Below, piece after piece: positions 29,101-38,712 of a DNA stretch of 64,000 nucleotides. Each line of letters opens with the position of its first letter. The first letter of the stretch is position 1. Below the pieces are notes generated by a model, which did no database searches, was not told the origin of the DNA, and saw nothing but the letters and a program-made list of their open reading frames with translations. The translations under genes and the position numbers were made by a program. Source of the DNA: Rhodococcus wratislaviensis (GTDB lineage: Bacteria > Actinomycetota > Actinomycetes > Mycobacteriales > Mycobacteriaceae); NCBI RefSeq assembly GCF_900455735.1, contig NZ_UAUI01000029.1:124001-188000 (forward strand), read 5' to 3'.

Positions 29101-32100
29101 TGCGGTCGTCGAGCAGGATCTCCTCGGCACCATCGTCCGTGAGGTCGACGTGCCGCCACCGCAGCGGCACGTCGTCGAGCACGAGTTGCACCGGGACACC
29201 GCGACTGTCGCGCACGAACGCGGTGCGCAGGTTCGCGTGTCCCGCGACGACGGCGACGCACGCGCGCCGGAGCCGATCCTGATCGAGGCGCCCGGACAGG
29301 GTCAGGATCACCTGCATCGCATACGGATCGACATCCGTGCCCGCGAGCGCCGCGTGGAACAGCAGGCCCGACTGCAACGGCGTCAGCGGCCACACGTCGA
29401 GCAGACCCGGACGGTCCCGCTCCCACTCGTCGATGTCGTTCCGGTCCACGGCGACGAGCGGCAGATCGGACGGGGTGAGCCCACCGGCGTGCGGAGAACG
29501 CGCCACCGCGGCGAGCGCCGTCAGCGCCTGCTCCCACAGATCGGCCAGCGCCCGCACGTCCTCGGATCCGATCGCACCCGTCGGGTAGGCGAAGGTGGCG
29601 TCGAGGACGCTGTGGGTGGTGAGCGCGGTGATGTCGATCAGCGCGGTGACCGGCATCGACGGCTCGGCCGACGAGAACATGGTCGTGCCGTCCCGCACCG
29701 GGCGCCAATCACGTTCGGTCGCTGCGGTATCGAGACGACCCAGGTAGTTGAAGGCGATCTGGCCGACGCCGCCCCCCGGATACCGCAACAGCCCGTAGCC
29801 GACGCCCTTGTCGGGCACCGCACGCAACTGTTCCTTGACCAACTTGATCGCGGTGCTCGCGGAGCGGCCGCCCGCGAACGCCTCGTCCAGGTCGACGTCC
29901 CCGAGGTCGAGGCGGATCGGATAGATGCTGGTGAACCACCCGACGGTGCGGGAGAGGTCGGCGCCGGGGAGCACCGCCTCCTCGCGGCCGTGGCCCTCGA
30001 GCCGGATCACCGGCGCGGTGGCCGGTCGTCCCCGCCGGCGCTGCCACTGCGCGAGGGCGAGGGTGAGGGCGGTGAGCAGTGCGTCGTTGACCTCACAGCG
30101 GAAGGCGGCGGGGAGTCCGGTGAGCAACGAGTGCGTGACGGTCGCAGACACTTCCGTGTGGATCCGCTCCACGGTGGAATTCACGTCACGCCGCGCGTCG
30201 AGGGGGCGGGTGCCGAGCGGCGAATCCTCGTACGCGGTCATCTCACGCCAGAACGCCAGCTCGGACCTGCGGCCCGGCCGCTGCGCCTCCTCGATCAGGC
30301 CGTGCGACCACCGGCGCAGCGAGGTGCCGACCGGTGCGAGAGTGGGCGATACCCCCGCCTCCACCTGCGCCCACACTGCAGCGAGATCACCGATCAGGAT
30401 TCGCCACGAGACCCCGTCGATCACCAGGTGATGGGCGACGAGGAGGAGCCGCCCGGCGCGGGTGGTGTCTTCCGGTCCGGGGTCGAGCCAGACGCACTGC
30501 ATCATCACGCCCGCAACCGGATTCAACCGGCGGATCGCGGACTCGTGTTCCGCCCGCGTCCGCTGCGCCGGGTCGGCGTGGGCGGACAGCGGGACCCGTA
30601 GGATCGTGCCCCCCGGCAGCGGTGTGCCTGCCGGGCTCACGGTGAGAAACGCCGTCCCGTCCGAGCCGCGCACGAGGCGCGCCCGCAGTGCGTCGTGCCG
30701 ATCGACGACGGCGCCGATCACACAGTCCAGCGTGTCGGGATCGATAGCGCGTGGCAGTTCCACCACCACGGCCTGGGCGTATCGGTCGATGACGCCTGCT
30801 CGGTCGAGGAGGAATCGGGCGGCCGGGGTGAGCGGCATGTCGCCGATCCCGCCGCCCGGAAGTTCCGCGAGGGTGGGTCTGTCGACGCCGTGTCCGGCCA
30901 CTTGGCCGAGACGGAAGATCGTCCGCTGCTCGAACACGTCACGCGGAGTGAACGAGAATCCCGCACGCCGCGCTCGGGAGGCCAATTGGATCGCCATGAT
31001 GCTGTCGCCGCCGAGCGCGAAGAACGACTCGTCCACACCGAATTCGGACGTCCCGAGGATGTCGGCGAAGAGGGCGTGGAGCGTCCGTTCGCGCTCGGTG
31101 TCGGGCGCGGTCCGGGAACGTGACCGGAGGCTGTGCTCGGGGAGAGCAGCGTGGTCGAACTTGCCCGATGGGGTCAACGGAATGTGGGGGAGCACGACGA
31201 CGGCGGCCGGCACGAGATGCGGGGGCAGTTCGGCGGCGAGGAACGACAACAACTCCTGCTCGGTCACGGTGTCGGCGCCCACCACATACGACACGAGCTG
31301 ATCGCCGGCCGACTGCGCGCGAATCACGCTGACGGCGAATCGAACCGCCGGATGCCGGCGGAGTGTGGCGTCGATCTCGCCGGGTTCGACGCGCAGACCC
31401 CGGAGGTTCACCTGTTCGTCGCTGCGTCCGAGGTACTCGAGTTCGTGGTCGCGGGTCCAGCGGACGGTGTCGCCGCTGCGGTACATGCGGGTGCCCGGCG
31501 GCCCGTACGGATCGGCGACGAACCGTTCCGACGTCTGCCGGGCATTGCGGTGATAGCCGCGGGCCAGGGCGGTCCCCGCCACATACAGCTCGCCGACCAC
31601 TCCGACGGGGACCGGACGGAGCCGGTGGTCGAGGACGACGGCCCTCGTTCCGTGGATCGGCCGGCCGACGGTGACGGGTCCCAGCTCGGTGAGGGGCTCG
31701 CTGACCGTCGCCATGACGGTGGTCTCCGCCGGACCGTACGCGTCGATCATTCGGCATCGGGAGGCCCACCGGGACAACAGTTCCGGTGGACACTTCTCAC
31801 CGGCGACGACGAGGGTGCGCAGACCTCCTCCGGGTTCCATCGACGCCAGGACCGACGGGGTGATCACCGCGTGTGTGACACGTTCGGTGGCTATCAGCTG
31901 CGACAGAGGGGCACCGCCGAACACTGCGGGTGGGGCGATGACGAGAGCAGCGCCGGAGCCGAAGGCCATCAGCATCTCGAAGACGGAGGCGTCGAAGCTC
32001 GGCGAGGCGACATGCAGAACCCTCGCCGCGCTGTCGAGATCGAGCCGGGTTCGCTGTGCGGAGACCAGATTGGCGATTCCGCGGTGGGTGACCACGACTC

Positions 32101-33958
32101 CCTTGGGAACTCCCGTCGATCCGGAGGTGTAGATGAGGTAGGCGGCGTCGTCGAGTCGTATTGCCGGCGTAGGGAAATCGTGGACGCTCGGGCCGACTGT
32201 CTCGTCGAGCAGTAGCCACTCGGGTTTGTCCGGCAGTGTGGTTGCGTACTCCGCGGACGTCAACCCGACTGCCGCGTGGGAGTCGTCGAGCATGTGCTGA
32301 ACGCGGGGGACGGGGTAGTTCGGATCCACCGGCAGGAAGGCGGCCCCCGTCTTCGCGACGGCCCAGACCGCGCAGACGTAGTCGGACGACCGAGGCAGAG
32401 CCACCGCGACGATGTCGCCGGACTCGACGCCACTCCGCGCCAGCGCCGCAGCGATCCGATCCGATCGGCCGTCGAGTTCGCGGTAGCTGATCGTGCGGCC
32501 GGCGCTGACGACGGCGGTCGCGTCCGGATGCTGTGCGGCGGAGGCGCGGAACACGTCGGCGAGCGTGACCGGGACGCTGTCGGGAGGTCCGGGGAAGGGG
32601 ACCAGCGCCGCGGTTTCGTTCTCGGTGAGGACCGGGAGTTGACCGATCGGGTGGGCGGCATCGGCGTCGAGAAAGTACCGGAAGTACCGGAGGAATCTCG
32701 TGTGGTGTCCCGCGAGCTCGTCCTGCGAATACAGTCGCGGGTTCGCCTTGAAATCGAGGTGCACACGTCCGCGGGGACCGTACCGATACAGGTTCACCAG
32801 GAGGTCTTCGATCGGACCCGAGGACAGCACATGCAATTGGCTCCGCAGCGAACCGAGTTCGAACTCCGCGGGGAACAGCATGATGTTGACGGCGGGGCCG
32901 AACAGTCGCGGCCCGGACACCGTGTTCCCGAGGTCCGCGCGGATGTCCTCGTGCCGGTACCGCTGATGTCGCAGGGCGCCCGACATCACGAGTCGCGTGC
33001 GGGACACCAGATCGCCGATAGTCGCCGTCCCCGCGGACGTGAAGCGCAGCGGCACCACATTGGACACCATGCCGCCGGACCGGCGCAGCGCCGCCGTCGT
33101 GCGGGCCGACACGGGCAGGCTGAGCGTGACGTCGTCCTCTCCGGTCATTCGCGCCAGATAGCTCGCGACCGCGCAGACGGTGAGCGTCGCGGGATTGACG
33201 CCGTGCGCTGCCGCGCATTTCTCGAGCTGATCGACGGCCTCGGTGCTCAACGTTCCGCTGACGTCCCGGGAACCGGCGGTCGCCGGGGCGGATCCGCGCG
33301 CGAGGGTGCTCGCGTGCGTGACACCGCGCATCGTCTCGGTCCAGTAGTCCCGGTCGGACTCCCGGCGGGCGGAGGTGCGATAGTCGGTCTCGAGTTCCTG
33401 GATGCGCCGCAGACCGACGGGCCTGCTCGCGGGTGGCGGCAGTCCGTGCACCGCGGCGGTGTACAGCGCGGCGATCCGGTAAAGCATCGTGACGGACCCG
33501 AAACCGTCCATCGCGATGTGGTGGGCGCGCGAATACCAGAAGTAGTGGTGGTGCCCGACGTGGAGAAGGAACGAGACGGTCAGGCGGTCACGTTGGATGT
33601 CGATCGGATCGGCGGTTTCGGTGCGCATCCACGTGTGCGCCGATCCCTCGGGGTCCGGCGTATCCCGGAAATCGAGGTAGCCGACGGGAGCGTCCAGGCT
33701 CGGTTCCACCCATTGCAGCGGTTGCCCGTCGACCTCGGAGATCTGCAGGAAGAACGACTCGAACTCGGCGGCCGCCCGGACACATGCGGACGTCAGGACG
33801 CCCCGGTCGAGATCGCCGTGGATGTCGACGTACTGGGCGACCGACACCGGAACCGTGGGCTCGACGTGCTGCGCGAGCCACATCCCCGTTTGCGCGGGTG
33901 ACAAAGGGAACGCGCGCGCCGACGAGTCTCCGGGACCAACCGAGGTCGGTGAACTCAT
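19253..33958 (-). CDS. Four-module nonribosomal peptide synthetase with terminal thioesterase
   Basis: 4901 residues in one uninterrupted frame. Domain order: C1 (15-445, HHxxxDG at 146-152), A1 (466-950), T1 (Ser986), E (1030-1490, HHLVIDG at 1176), C2 (1520-1930), A2 (1955-2455), T2 (Ser2497), C3 (2553-2990), A3 (3005-3497), T3 (Ser3541), C4 (3597-4040), A4 (4055-4555), T4 (Ser4599), TE (4650-4880, GYSVGG with Ser4734). The product is therefore a tetrapeptide with a D-residue at position 1. Starting with a condensation domain resembling the EntF N-terminus suggests the first residue is acylated or receives an upstream unit. All T-domain serines and C-domain HHxxxDG motifs are intact, so the enzyme looks functional. 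No MbtH-like, transporter or tailoring gene is next to it, and gpsA lies upstream. The product is not identified. Confidence 0.96.
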   Translation of the reverse strand: MSSPTSVGPGDSSARAFPLSPAQTGMWLAQHVEPTVPVSVAQYVDIHGDLDRGVLTSACVRAAAEFESFFLQISEVDGQPLQWVEPSLDAPVGYLDFRDTPDPEGSAHTWMRTETADPIDIQRDRLTVSFLLHVGHHHYFWYSRAHHIAMDGFGSVTMLYRIAALYTAAVHGLPPPASRPVGLRRIQELETDYRTSARRESDRDYWTETMRGVTHASTLARGSAPATAGSRDVSGTLSTEAVDQLEKCAAAHGVNPATLTVCAVASYLARMTGEDDVTLSLPVSARTTAALRRSGGMVSNVVPLRFTSAGTATIGDLVSRTRLVMSGALRHQRYRHEDIRADLGNTVSGPRLFGPAVNIMLFPAEFELGSLRSQLHVLSSGPIEDLLVNLYRYGPRGRVHLDFKANPRLYSQDELAGHHTRFLRYFRYFLDADAAHPIGQLPVLTENETAALVPFPGPPDSVPVTLADVFRASAAQHPDATAVVSAGRTISYRELDGRSDRIAAALARSGVESGDIVAVALPRSSDYVCAVWAVAKTGAAFLPVDPNYPVPRVQHMLDDSHAAVGLTSAEYATTLPDKPEWLLLDETVGPSVHDFPTPAIRLDDAAYLIYTSGSTGVPKGVVVTHRGIANLVSAQRTRLDLDSAARVLHVASPSFDASVFEMLMAFGSGAALVIAPPAVFGGAPLSQLIATERVTHAVITPSVLASMEPGGGLRTLVVAGEKCPPELLSRWASRCRMIDAYGPAETTVMATVSEPLTELGPVTVGRPIHGTRAVVLDHRLRPVPVGVVGELYVAGTALARGYHRNARQTSERFVADPYGPPGTRMYRSGDTVRWTRDHELEYLGRSDEQVNLRGLRVEPGEIDATLRRHPAVRFAVSVIRAQSAGDQLVSYVVGADTVTEQELLSFLAAELPPHLVPAAVVVLPHIPLTPSGKFDHAALPEHSLRSRSRTAPDTERERTLHALFADILGTSEFGVDESFFALGGDSIMAIQLASRARRAGFSFTPRDVFEQRTIFRLGQVAGHGVDRPTLAELPGGGIGDMPLTPAARFLLDRAGVIDRYAQAVVVELPRAIDPDTLDCVIGAVVDRHDALRARLVRGSDGTAFLTVSPAGTPLPGGTILRVPLSAHADPAQRTRAEHESAIRRLNPVAGVMMQCVWLDPGPEDTTRAGRLLLVAHHLVIDGVSWRILIGDLAAVWAQVEAGVSPTLAPVGTSLRRWSHGLIEEAQRPGRRSELAFWREMTAYEDSPLGTRPLDARRDVNSTVERIHTEVSATVTHSLLTGLPAAFRCEVNDALLTALTLALAQWQRRRGRPATAPVIRLEGHGREEAVLPGADLSRTVGWFTSIYPIRLDLGDVDLDEAFAGGRSASTAIKLVKEQLRAVPDKGVGYGLLRYPGGGVGQIAFNYLGRLDTAATERDWRPVRDGTTMFSSAEPSMPVTALIDITALTTHSVLDATFAYPTGAIGSEDVRALADLWEQALTALAAVARSPHAGGLTPSDLPLVAVDRNDIDEWERDRPGLLDVWPLTPLQSGLLFHAALAGTDVDPYAMQVILTLSGRLDQDRLRRACVAVVAGHANLRTAFVRDSRGVPVQLVLDDVPLRWRHVDLTDDGAEEILLDDRTTRFDMSAPPLIRFTLLMRVPNRAELAITAHHIVLDGWSMPLLVRELFTAYQRDDVRTESPDSSPYRDFLEWLAARDAAASARAWVAALDGITEPATLAEPTPSTSEAVLELSEDDTRNLTARATELGVTMSTVVQAAWGIVLGQATAGDDVVIGATVSGRPADLAGVESAVGLFVNTVPVRIPLDPDIDTAALLTRLQADHVRLLEHQHLGLADIQQAVGVAPLFDTLVAFESYPVDRTALPEPVDGLSLEGIRAHDASHYAVTLAVTVSRTLRLTAKCRSRRYDEKALLARAGRVLECIGRDPHVVLGRLDLLGDQECERVLRTWNATDAPVPSQTLVDLFDAQVARSPEAVAVVFGPDRLTYAEFDARVNRLARYLVAKGIGPETVVGVAAPRSIQLLVALHAVLKAGGAYLPMDPEHPLGRTALVIDSAAPALVLTSDSRNRTVPDGVAVVDLDLLDLTGYAPRSITDSERRAPLHPANAAYVIYTSGSTGRPKGVTVTHEMMVNQFRWAQTLTPLDGSDAVLHKTPLTFDISAWELLWPLHTGARVVIAEPDGHRDPRYLARIIAQESITTLHVVPSMLDAFLDQCGPRALPTLRRVYSAGEPLSAATASRFRERSTARLYNWYGPCEAAAATSELFDGNEFGTAVAIGRPVHNIRTYVLDSRLRPVPVGTRGELYLAGAYVARGYAGRPDLTAERFVADPFGGTGGRMYRTGDVVRWNESGRLEYFGRSDFQIKLRGQRIEPGEIESALTSDPAVTHAAVTVHRDPETGDRLIAYVVPADGAPPDERRIADRLAGLLPAYMIPSAVVPLPALPLTTSGKLDRAALPEPAPAQTASDPPATPTEDVVAFVFAEVTGSGGVGRNDNFFAAGGNSLTAAQAVARVGAALGTSVDIRELFDHPTVAELSEYLAKRTHAIERPPLLPHAPTAHVPLSLAQQRVWFLNRLDGRSATDSIPVVLRLTGTLDESALCAAVGDVIERHEPLRTVYPEHDGIPCQHVLPASAVPPCTVRETTDPVGRVRDLLSAGFDLTAEPPVRTELLAVSADEWVLTLVVHHISADGFSLGPLARDVMTAYRARARGDLPVWTPLPVKYADYALWQHDMQDGQRGLAYWTQTLSRLPELLPLPFDRVRPPVATHRGASVECTLDAEIHRRIRALARTNDATPFMVVHAALAVLAARLGDTSDIVVGTPIAGRGPRALDDLVGMFVNTLVLRTDVALNDTFADILTRVRNVDLAAYAHADVSFEEVVEAVAPARSRSRNPLFQLALAYHNTVPVVIDLPEVSAEIVEIETHTAKFDLQLTVTESVDDAGDPGPLSCVFTYATDLFDDATVAGFADRFQRILRAALAHPAVVIGDVDVRDVAEQQARHDGPPSLPQRTLPDLMSAAARQNPGGSALTADGRSMTYRELDAESNRLARALLLRGVGPGALVALGVPRSALSVVSVWAVAKTGAAFVPVDPHYPAARVRYLMADSGAALGLTTAADREALPDDTDWLVLDDPDFRTECRGYSSAPVTDADRARPLDARHPAYVIYTSGSTGNPKGVVVTHTGLADFTAEQRDRYSVTASSRTLHASSPSFDGAVLEMLLALGAGACLVLAPPTVQGDDQLTDLLARERVSHVFTTPTVLATVDPRGLHDLRVVVVGGEPCPPELVAVCAAQQQIAVYNGYGPTETTIMTSISDPMAAGEPVTIGRPVRGAAVLLLDSRLHPVPTGVAGELYICGPGVARGYHSRPSLTAARFVASPFGTSGERMYRTGDVGRWRRDGSIEYLYRNDSQIELRGVRIELGEVDATLLTHPAVRFAATDVRELRDGVDALVSYVLPARNETVDPDQLIRFAATRLPMPLVPAMVVVVDAVPLTVNGKLDRSALPDPVPAATEFEAPHTPAERVVATAFAEVLGLDLVGRDENFFALGGSSLSATRAASRIGAALETTVPVRALFDTPTVSALAATVAEQTDGATHVALTVRPRPARVPLSPAQQRLWFLARLAPGSPEYTIPMALRLTGTLDVDALTAAVADVVGRHEPLRTLYPDNDGVAYQQLVPVSRAAPTLRPVPVPRGDVGARVATFASKGFALGAEPPIRARLFALAPDEWVLAVMIHHISADGFSVPLLVRDLMTAYQARVSGAAPRWAELPVQYTDYTLWQHELLGDRDDPQSVAAQQLSYWKDTLSGAPEQLSLPADRPHPAIASHRGGTVEFALDDALYRAVEHTATTLAVTPFMVVHAAFAVLLARLSGSTDIVIGTPVAGRGDQALDELVGMFVNNLVLRTQVIPAESFAELLGRVREGDLDAFAHSTVPFETVVEVLDPARSRARNPLFQVALAFQNLDHAQLALPGLRVSAMAPPTRSARFDLQLTVTADPDPWTERPRRAAVFTYATDLFDHHTVADIGERFIRTLSEAVAQPGTAVGDLALLDPDPDIPTAAPSSGETLVDLFERQVAAAPDAIAVVSGDRTLTYRELDEQVNRLARHLIGAGVGPEAMVGLAIRRSVDLLVGMYAVAKAGAAYVPIDPDQPAQRNAQVIRSSAARAVLTTERDRFDLSDVLPTETLLSVIDRVDLSGIDPSPFSDLDRIAPLRAQNPAYVIHTSGSTGTPKGVVVTHAAVVSFLNWRQDTDPLGADDTVMLKLQYTFDASVREFWWPLIAGARLVIARPDGHRDPRHLAGLIGRHRVTAGYFLPLMLAEILAIPDADLTSLRQVSCGGEVLPPGTAHSVHARCPAAVLYNEYGPTETAVAVTRTVVETVDATVPIGVPQRGVGVLVLDSRLHPVPVGVPGELYLAGAQLARGYLGQPGVTASRFPANPWGPPGHRMYRTGDVVSRRSDGTIDYLGRRDLQVKIRGQRVELEEIETALRHNAAVAQSAVAVYESAGTGARLVGYVVPRPGMVVDTRAVSAELAQRLPRYMVPNQIVVLAALPSTPHGKLDRRALPDPGVPRAQRFRPPTTRTEKLVTAVFADVLGTGLVGLDDNFFELGGNSLSATRAASRLHATTRVEVRLDWFFADATAESIAARISSSFAAASDTSAGLGVLLPLHPDGSREPLFCVHPAIGLAWCYAGLSAHLGPDRPVWGVQSPAVTVPVERFSSIAQRAHRYVEEIRRVQPRGPYHLLGYSVGGVIAHAMAVELRSVGEEVRVLAMIDSYASAERDTPAPTLPELLTEFGGAASEQLGPEQLTRLYEDYVDVVDAAADFVPRHFDGSLVFFGAAGDGSQPVAASGTWRPWIGGDVIAHTVDRPHARMTDPEALAVIGPILAGYLAGASAADGTENPPSTQGEAAQRHE
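23189..26323 (-). other. NRPS module 3: C-A-T
   Basis: Residues 2546-3590. The C domain has HHISADG. A3 specificity residues read D-G-L-F-V-G-G-I-M plus Lys, a hydrophobic-type pocket without a confident match. A3 closely resembles A1 in its core (PSFD-x-x-V-x-EML and LAPP or IAPP), suggesting descent from a common duplication. The carrier motif is LGGSSL. Confidence 0.8.
26324..29473 (-). other. NRPS module 2: C-A-T
   Basis: Residues 1496-2545. The C domain follows the epimerase, so it should be of the D-to-L accepting type ([13 protein letters not shown]). A2 specificity residues read D-I-W-H-Y-A-W-A-A plus Lys by manual alignment. The Trp at the position before YGPCE is unusual, and I cannot assign a substrate. 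The carrier motif is AAGGNSL. Confidence 0.8.
29474..33958 (-). other. NRPS module 1: C-A-T-E
   Basis: Residues 1-1495. The C domain has the EntF-like N-terminal style ([13 protein letters not shown]). Specificity residues of A1, read by eye against the gramicidin synthetase phenylalanine template, are D-A-F-V-V-A-A-V-M plus Lys. This suggests a large hydrophobic or aromatic residue, but it is only a tentative reading. The carrier motif LGGDSI, with Asp before the active Ser, is the form usually paired with epimerases. The following E domain has [13 protein letters not shown] and [14 protein letters not shown], so residue 1 should be D-configured. Confidence 0.85.
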
Positions 33959-34035
33959 CGCTGACTTCTCTCACGCATACGTCCCCGCACGACGCTGCTT
34001 GCTGGGGTGCCTCCATTCAGGAGTCTGCCCCAGTT

Positions 34036-34055
34036 TTCTAGGAGATTGCTTAGAA
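34036..34055. promoter_or_regulatory. Imperfect inverted repeat upstream of the peptide synthetase gene
   Basis: TTCTAGG and CTTAGAA arms (6 of 7 complementary) are separated by six bases, 78 bases upstream of the synthetase start. They lie in the 135-base gap between it and the end of gpsA. It is a candidate operator or part of the promoter. It does not match the iron-regulator consensus I know for actinobacteria. Nothing else is recognisable in this gap. Confidence 0.3.
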
Positions 34056-34093
34056 ACGTCTAGATAGTGCTACTGCCGGTTGCAGTTGTGCGG

Positions 34094-35101
34094 TCACGCC
34101 ACCTCATGCTCGCCGCCGGCAGCGACTTTCCGCAGGCCACGGTAGGCGCCCTCCGGCGTCTGCCGACCCGCGACCACCGCCTCGACCTCGGCGGCGATGG
34201 GCATGTCCACGTTGTAGTCGCGGGCCAGCTCCATCACGGTGGGGGCGGTCTTCACACCCTCGGCCACCTGCCCCAACTTGGCGACCGCCTCGTCGACCGT
34301 CATGCCGCGGGCGATGAACTCGCCCACCCGCCGGTTGCGCGAGCTCGGGGCCATGCACGTGGCGATCAGGTCTCCCACCCCGGTGAGTCCCGCGAATGTC
34401 CGCGGATTCGCGCCCATCGCCTCACCCAGCCGGGTCATCTCGGCCAACCCTCGTGCCAGGACCATCGCGCGCGTGTTGTCGCCGACGTCCAGTCCGTCGG
34501 CCATCCCCGAGGCGATGGCCACGATGTTCTTCAGCACACCGCCGAGTTCGCAGCCCAGCACGTCGGTGTTCCGGTACACGCGGAACACGGCGGACGCGAA
34601 CAACGGCTGCAACGCGGTGGCCACCCGAACATCCTGGGTGGCGACGACCGACGCCGCGGCGAGTCCGTCGACGATCTCCCGCGCAATATTCGGGCCCGCG
34701 AGAAGCCCGACCGGGTGACCGGGCAGGCACTCGGCGATCACCTCGGTGGGTCGCAGTCGCGTTCCCGGCTCCAGCCCCTTCGCCAGCGACAGCACCGGCA
34801 CCCACGCCCGCACCTCGTTGGCGATCTGAGCGAGGGTGCTGCGGACGGCGTGCGACGGAACCCCGACCACGAGAACGTCGGCTTCCTGGGCCGCTTCCAC
34901 CAGGTCGGATGTGGAGCGTATGGAGTCGGGGAGTGGGCGGTCGCCGAGATAGCGGGAGTTGCGGTGCTCGTTGTTGATCTCGTCGGCAGTATCCGAGTTC
35001 CGCGCCCACAGCAGGGTCGGTGTGTTGTGGGCGGCGAGACCTGCCACCGTCGTTCCCCACGAGCCGGCGCCGAGCACGACGACGCGCACCGGGCGGGCCA
35101 T
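34094..35101 (-). CDS. gpsA: NAD(P)-dependent glycerol-3-phosphate dehydrogenase
   Basis: 335 residues. The N-terminal Rossmann motif [14 protein letters not shown] (from residue 7) is diagnostic for GpsA, with the LLWARN segment after it. The central AGPNIAREI segment and the catalytic Lys region [16 protein letters not shown] are intact. So are [15 protein letters not shown] and the substrate-binding [10 protein letters not shown]. It reduces dihydroxyacetone phosphate to sn-glycerol 3-phosphate for phospholipid synthesis. The gene ends just upstream of the peptide synthetase, with 135 bases between them. There is no obvious functional link between the two. Actinobacteria often carry two gpsA copies and this may be either. 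Confidence 0.95.
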   Translation of the reverse strand: MARPVRVVVLGAGSWGTTVAGLAAHNTPTLLWARNSDTADEINNEHRNSRYLGDRPLPDSIRSTSDLVEAAQEADVLVVGVPSHAVRSTLAQIANEVRAWVPVLSLAKGLEPGTRLRPTEVIAECLPGHPVGLLAGPNIAREIVDGLAAASVVATQDVRVATALQPLFASAVFRVYRNTDVLGCELGGVLKNIVAIASGMADGLDVGDNTRAMVLARGLAEMTRLGEAMGANPRTFAGLTGVGDLIATCMAPSSRNRRVGEFIARGMTVDEAVAKLGQVAEGVKTAPTVMELARDYNVDMPIAAEVEAVVAGRQTPEGAYRGLRKVAAGGEHEVA

Positions 35102-35207
35102 TACCGATCACCCATCGAGTTGATGCTGTCCATGACCTCAAGCCTGGCACTTGCCGGACGTTCACGAAGCTGATTCGGCAAGTCCCTGTGGCCGCTAGCA
35201 TCCATTC

Positions 35208-35876
35208 ATGAGTGGACGAATTGCTGGACTTGCGGCGTGTGTCGGTGTGCTCGTCTCCACGGCAGCCGGTGAGGCGCACGCTGCACCCCCGCCGCTCGGC
35301 GACGTGGCGGCAGTGCGAGCCGCCCTCCAGTCGGCCGCCATGCCGATCAGCACCCGCACCGTGGAGTCGATCACGACCACCATCGGGCGCATCGCCGCGG
35401 GCACACCGCGCTACAACTACTTCCCCCGATCGGTTCATCTCGTCGAGGGCACAGCCCAGCCATTCCTGTACGACACCACCGCCGCCGACTGCCTCCCGGC
35501 CGGCTTCGGAGAGCAGAACGATTCGGTCGGTATCGCCAGCGCGATAGCCGGCCCCGCCGTCGACGAGAACCTGCCTGTCCCTGTCATTCCGCCGGGGAAG
35601 GTCAATGTCTTCTTCAGCGGGATGAACACGGCAATGTCGTCGCCGCTGCAGGCCGACCTCGTCGAGGTCGCCTGGCTGAACCTCACCACCATGCAGTCGG
35701 GGCGAGCGCCGCTGTATCAGGAGCGGCCCGCCGATTACATCGTCACGCTGTCCAACACCCTCGAGACAGGCAGGGGCACAATCGTGTTCGTCGTCTTCGG
35801 GAGCATCCTCGACAGCACCAGCCGGGCGTTGCCGCCATGTGATTACGCCCCGGTGGTCGGCGTCGTCCAGGCGTGA
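35208..35876 (+). CDS. Secreted protein of unknown function
   Basis: 222 residues from ATG 35208. The N-terminus has the pattern of a Sec signal peptide: short basic start (MSGRIAG), hydrophobic core (LAACVGVLVSTAAG) and a likely cleavage after AHA near residue 26. The mature part is about 195 residues with two Cys (AADC and PPCDY) that could form a disulfide. It contains a segment reading VNVFFSGMNTAMSS and a closing GTIVFVVFGSI strand, reminiscent of a small beta-sandwich. I do not recognise a family or catalytic motif. It stands alone, divergent from gpsA with 106 bases between starts and convergent with the DUF222/HNH gene. Confidence 0.75.
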   Translation: MSGRIAGLAACVGVLVSTAAGEAHAAPPPLGDVAAVRAALQSAAMPISTRTVESITTTIGRIAAGTPRYNYFPRSVHLVEGTAQPFLYDTTAADCLPAGFGEQNDSVGIASAIAGPAVDENLPVPVIPPGKVNVFFSGMNTAMSSPLQADLVEVAWLNLTTMQSGRAPLYQERPADYIVTLSNTLETGRGTIVFVVFGSILDSTSRALPPCDYAPVVGVVQA

Positions 35877-35884
35877 TCGCGCTG

Positions 35885-37174
35885 TCATGACGCGCGCAGA
35901 TGCGCCGGGTCCGGGAGCGGCGGCGCCGCCGAGCGGTAGTGGTGCCCGGTCGGGGTGCCCAGGTCGATGAGGTGGGTGCCGCCGGGGTTGGGTACCGGTC
36001 GGGCGGTCCATCCGTCGCCTTCCTTCGCGTAGTTGCAGGCCTCGCACAGCCCGGACCCGTTGTGCACGCTTGTGGAACCGTGCTTTCGGCGGGAGCGGAT
36101 GTGGTCGTGATGGCGGATCGGCGCGTCACACCACGGCGTGCGGCACGTCCGGTCGCGGACGTCGATCAGCTTTCGCAGGCTCTTCGGGAACGTGCGCGAC
36201 TGCGATTCCATCGCCGTCAACGCTCCCGACTGCGGGCACGAATACACTCGCCGCAACGACGTCTCGGTGTCTGAACCGACCGCATCCGCCACCAGGCGCC
36301 GGGCGATCCCTGCCGGCACCGGCCCGAACCCCTGCAGCTGCGCGGCCTCGTGCCCGCCTGCTAGCAAGGTCTCGTCCGAGAGCACGAGGTTCACCGCCAC
36401 CGGCACACCCGACGCCACTGATGCTCCGGTGCCGCGGTCGAACAACAGGTCCACCATCAGCTGATTGCGGGTGCGACCACCACTGTTCCCGGTCGCAATG
36501 AGACTGTCCGCATCTCGACCCAGCGTGGCCTGCAGGCACACCGCCTGCTCGACCGGCATCAGCACGCTCAGGTAGGCCATCGAGTCCGGCGCCGGACGGG
36601 TCGTGACCCGACGCTCGGACACTGCCTTGCGGTGCCGGCGCATCACGGCCGCGGCGTCGAGTTCGACCGCCAACGCTTTCGCCTGCGCGATCAGCCCGCG
36701 GTCCCCGACTCCGTCGAGAGTGGCCGGGTCCGAGCACAACCGGCGGTCCACGTTTCCCCGATCTTGCGCCGACAGGCATGCCGTTTCGCGTACCAGCAAC
36801 GTGGCACGCCATTCGTTCAGCCGACCGGTCTGCAACAGGGCCAGGGTGTGGGGCATCTCGTGCACCAGGGCCTGCGCGAAACCGAGGTGACGGCCGCCGC
36901 GGTTCGGGGATTCTCTGCGCGCCAACGCAATCTGCGAGGCGATGCCGCGGTCCCAGTCCGCTCGCGGCAACCCCGCCGCCTTCCGGTCCGCGCGGATGCG
37001 GGTGGCGACGTCGTCGGTGATCACCGCCTGCACCGCACACCCGACGGACTTCAACGTCTCGATTGCGTCGAGCCACTCGATCCCCAATCCCGCATCCCCG
37101 TCGGCGGAAACCACTCGCAGCCGCGCCGCGAACGCACGCAACTCGGCAAGATCCGGCGCTACCACTTCCCCCAC
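35885..37174 (-). CDS. DUF222 / 13E12-type protein with C-terminal HNH endonuclease domain
   Basis: 429 residues from GTG 37174, chosen because GGGGGAGG at 37181-37188 gives a six-base spacing; a TTG at 37180 touches that site. The N-terminal 300 residues are the helical DUF222 region (LPRADWDRGIASQIALARR, LNEWRATLLVRET). The C-terminus has an HNH nuclease site: CRTPWCDAPIRHHDHIRS, then HNGSGLCEACNYAKEG, with paired Cys for a structural zinc. It resembles the REP13E12 family of mycobacteria, members of which are LexA-controlled and DNA-damage induced. The upstream region held a near-consensus SOS box that an insertion sequence has now interrupted at 37209, so normal regulation is probably lost. 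Biochemical function is unknown. Confidence 0.88.
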   Translation of the reverse strand: MGEVVAPDLAELRAFAARLRVVSADGDAGLGIEWLDAIETLKSVGCAVQAVITDDVATRIRADRKAAGLPRADWDRGIASQIALARRESPNRGGRHLGFAQALVHEMPHTLALLQTGRLNEWRATLLVRETACLSAQDRGNVDRRLCSDPATLDGVGDRGLIAQAKALAVELDAAAVMRRHRKAVSERRVTTRPAPDSMAYLSVLMPVEQAVCLQATLGRDADSLIATGNSGGRTRNQLMVDLLFDRGTGASVASGVPVAVNLVLSDETLLAGGHEAAQLQGFGPVPAGIARRLVADAVGSDTETSLRRVYSCPQSGALTAMESQSRTFPKSLRKLIDVRDRTCRTPWCDAPIRHHDHIRSRRKHGSTSVHNGSGLCEACNYAKEGDGWTARPVPNPGGTHLIDLGTPTGHHYRSAAPPLPDPAHLRAS

Positions 37175-37196
37175 AACCAACCTCCCCCAAGGTTAT

Positions 37197-37208
37197 TCGA
37201 AACTGTGT
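37197..37208 (-). promoter_or_regulatory. Left remnant of a split SOS (LexA-type) box
   Basis: TCGAAACTGTGT lies directly against the insertion sequence, about 23 bases upstream of the HNH gene start. Joined to the right remnant at 38584-38587 with one copy of the 8-base duplication, it gives TCGAAACTGTGTTCGA. On the gene strand that is TCGAAC-ACAG-TTTCGA, one mismatch from the mycobacterial SOS consensus TCGAAC-N4-GTTCGA. The ancestral spacing also puts a TTGCTA-like -35 17 bases from a GAATAA-like -10, with the box between them. Confidence 0.7.
37201..37208. repeat. Target-site duplication, left copy (AACTGTGT)
   Basis: This 8-base direct repeat abuts the left inverted repeat of the insertion sequence and is identical to 38576-38583. 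Eight-base duplications are typical for ISL3-family transposition. The perfect identity indicates a fairly recent single insertion. Confidence 0.93.
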
Positions 37209-38575
37209 GGCCGTCCTGACCCTTTGGTGGGCGATTAACGTTGTGGCAGAGCTGGGCACGCCCCTCCTCGTGTCAGTGTCGCCATCGCAATCAAGGCCTC
37301 TGGGCTGTGAAATCCGTAGGATCGCTTCGTCAGTGAACGCAGGTGGGTGTTGTTAGCCTCGACGCGAGCATTGGACAGGTCGTATTCGATTGCGTTGAGG
37401 ATCTCGCGCCGGTAGCGAGCGATGCTCTTAGCCAGGCCTACAAGTTCCGGGATCCGACTGTCCTGGGCCATCTGCATCCATGCTCGCAGTCGTACGGAGG
37501 CTCTCTTCTTCGAGCCGGAATAGACATGTTGCAGTTGTTCTTTCATGACATAGCCTCGACACAGTTCGCTGTTTCTGTCCTCGAGGATCTTTGCTCGGAC
37601 TGATATCTGCGCGGGGTTGAGATTCTCGACGTTCTTCAACAATGCCCACCGCAGGTGCCGTCGATCCCGGTCGGTGAATCCCCATAGCCGCGACAACACA
37701 CGCGAGCGCAGTCGGTCCAGAGCCCGCGTCATCCACTGAATCACATGAAACGGATCCATACACCGCTTCACCTGCGGCGCCCTGCTGCACACGGTCGAGG
37801 CGATCCACTTCGCAGCATCAGCACTGATATGCGTCAGACGAGCCGTGCGTTCTTCACCCAACTCGTCGAAGAATCGATTCAAGGTGCTCTCGTTGTGCCC
37901 TTCGGCTGCCCATACGAGTCGGCCTGTGTCGTGATCGACCACCACGGTGAGATACCGGTGACCTTTCCGGTAGGCGATTTCGTCGATCCCCAAGCGCCGC
38001 AATCCCTGGAGCCGATCAGTGCGTCCGACAGCGTCGCCGACGACGCGGGTGACGATCCTGGTCACAGATCGCCACGCCACTCGGGCGTACTCGCACACCG
38101 AGGTAGCTGGACTGTGCGCGGCCAACCACGCCACGTTGTCGTCGAACGCCCTGGTCATGTTCGCGGCCGGCCGTGCCCACGGCACCATCTCGGTCACCAC
38201 GCCGTGCTCGGGGCATCGAATCCTCGATACCGAAGCTTGTACGAAGCACCGTGTGCCGCCCATATCCAGGTGACGCCACTGTCGAGATCGATTCGGGCGA
38301 TCGTATCTAGGGCAGCGCTGTTTACAATGTGGACAGCGGGACCGCACCGACGCGTGCGACTCGAGGGTCACCACGATCACGGGCCCTCGTTCGTCGTCCG
38401 TGAATGCGACATCGATTACCCGGGCCCTGTCGATTCCCAGCAGTTTCTGCAGTATTCTGGCAGCGCGCAACGCCTTCTCCCTTAGGTCTTGTCTTCGCAA
38501 ACCAAAACCTATGCGAGGGAGGGCGTTGCGTCTATCAGGCTCGCGGAGATCACCCATCAAAGGGTCAGAAGAGCC
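37209..38575. mobile_element. ISL3-family insertion sequence, complete (1367 bp)
   Basis: Both ends are defined by imperfect terminal inverted repeats of about 28 bases: the left starts GGCCGTCCTGACCCTTTGG, the right read inward starts GGCTCTTCTGACCCTTTGA. The core TGACCCTTTG-TGGG is shared by both. It carries one transposase gene on the minus strand and is flanked by a perfect 8-base duplication. All parts look intact, so the element is probably still mobile. It sits in the former promoter region of the DUF222/HNH gene. Confidence 0.94.
37235..38470 (-). CDS. ISL3-family transposase
   Basis: 411 residues from TTG 38470, which has AAGGGAG six bases upstream. An in-frame ATG at 38557 lies inside the terminal repeat and lacks a ribosome-binding site. 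The N-terminal zinc-finger region has the paired Cys pattern CPHCKQRC followed by a later CPEH, typical of ISL3 (zf-ISL3). The DDE-type catalytic domain begins near LGIDEIAYRKGHRYLTVVVD, with the first Asp in that segment, and continues through HISADAAKWI and CMDPFHVIQW. The late Glu is in SNARVEANNTHLRSLTKRSYGF. Frame and motifs are complete, supporting an active element. Confidence 0.92.
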   Translation of the reverse strand: MRAARILQKLLGIDRARVIDVAFTDDERGPVIVVTLESHASVRSRCPHCKQRCPRYDRPNRSRQWRHLDMGGTRCFVQASVSRIRCPEHGVVTEMVPWARPAANMTRAFDDNVAWLAAHSPATSVCEYARVAWRSVTRIVTRVVGDAVGRTDRLQGLRRLGIDEIAYRKGHRYLTVVVDHDTGRLVWAAEGHNESTLNRFFDELGEERTARLTHISADAAKWIASTVCSRAPQVKRCMDPFHVIQWMTRALDRLRSRVLSRLWGFTDRDRRHLRWALLKNVENLNPAQISVRAKILEDRNSELCRGYVMKEQLQHVYSGSKKRASVRLRAWMQMAQDSRIPELVGLAKSIARYRREILNAIEYDLSNARVEANNTHLRSLTKRSYGFHSPEALIAMATLTRGGACPALPQR

Positions 38576-38583
38576 AACTGTGT
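38576..38583. repeat. Target-site duplication, right copy (AACTGTGT)
   Basis: This is the identical partner of 37201-37208, immediately outside the right inverted repeat. It is followed by TCGA (38584-38587), which completes the right half of the disrupted SOS box. Beyond it, up to the methyltransferase gene end at 38713, I see only the former promoter flank. Confidence 0.93.
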
Positions 38584-38712
38584 TCGACTCTAGCAACCGA
38601 GTTCGGACCGGGCAATACCCGAATCGCGACTGGGAAACGTGTGCATGGTCGGGGTGGCAGGGGGCAGGCGCTGCCGACCCGGGCAACGAGAGCACGATCG
38701 TGGTCGACCCCG

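Noticed and set aside
32276-33901. Long plus-strand frames opposite the peptide synthetase, including one of about 540 codons
   Set aside because: Composition is typical of antisense translation of GC-rich coding DNA. There is no ribosome-binding site and no recognisable domain, and the minus strand encodes clear synthetase motifs throughout.
34036-34055. Possible iron-regulator (IdeR/DmdR) box before the peptide synthetase
   Set aside because: The dyad does not match the TTAGG-type consensus, and the cluster has no siderophore transport or hydroxylase genes. It is kept only as an unassigned inverted repeat.
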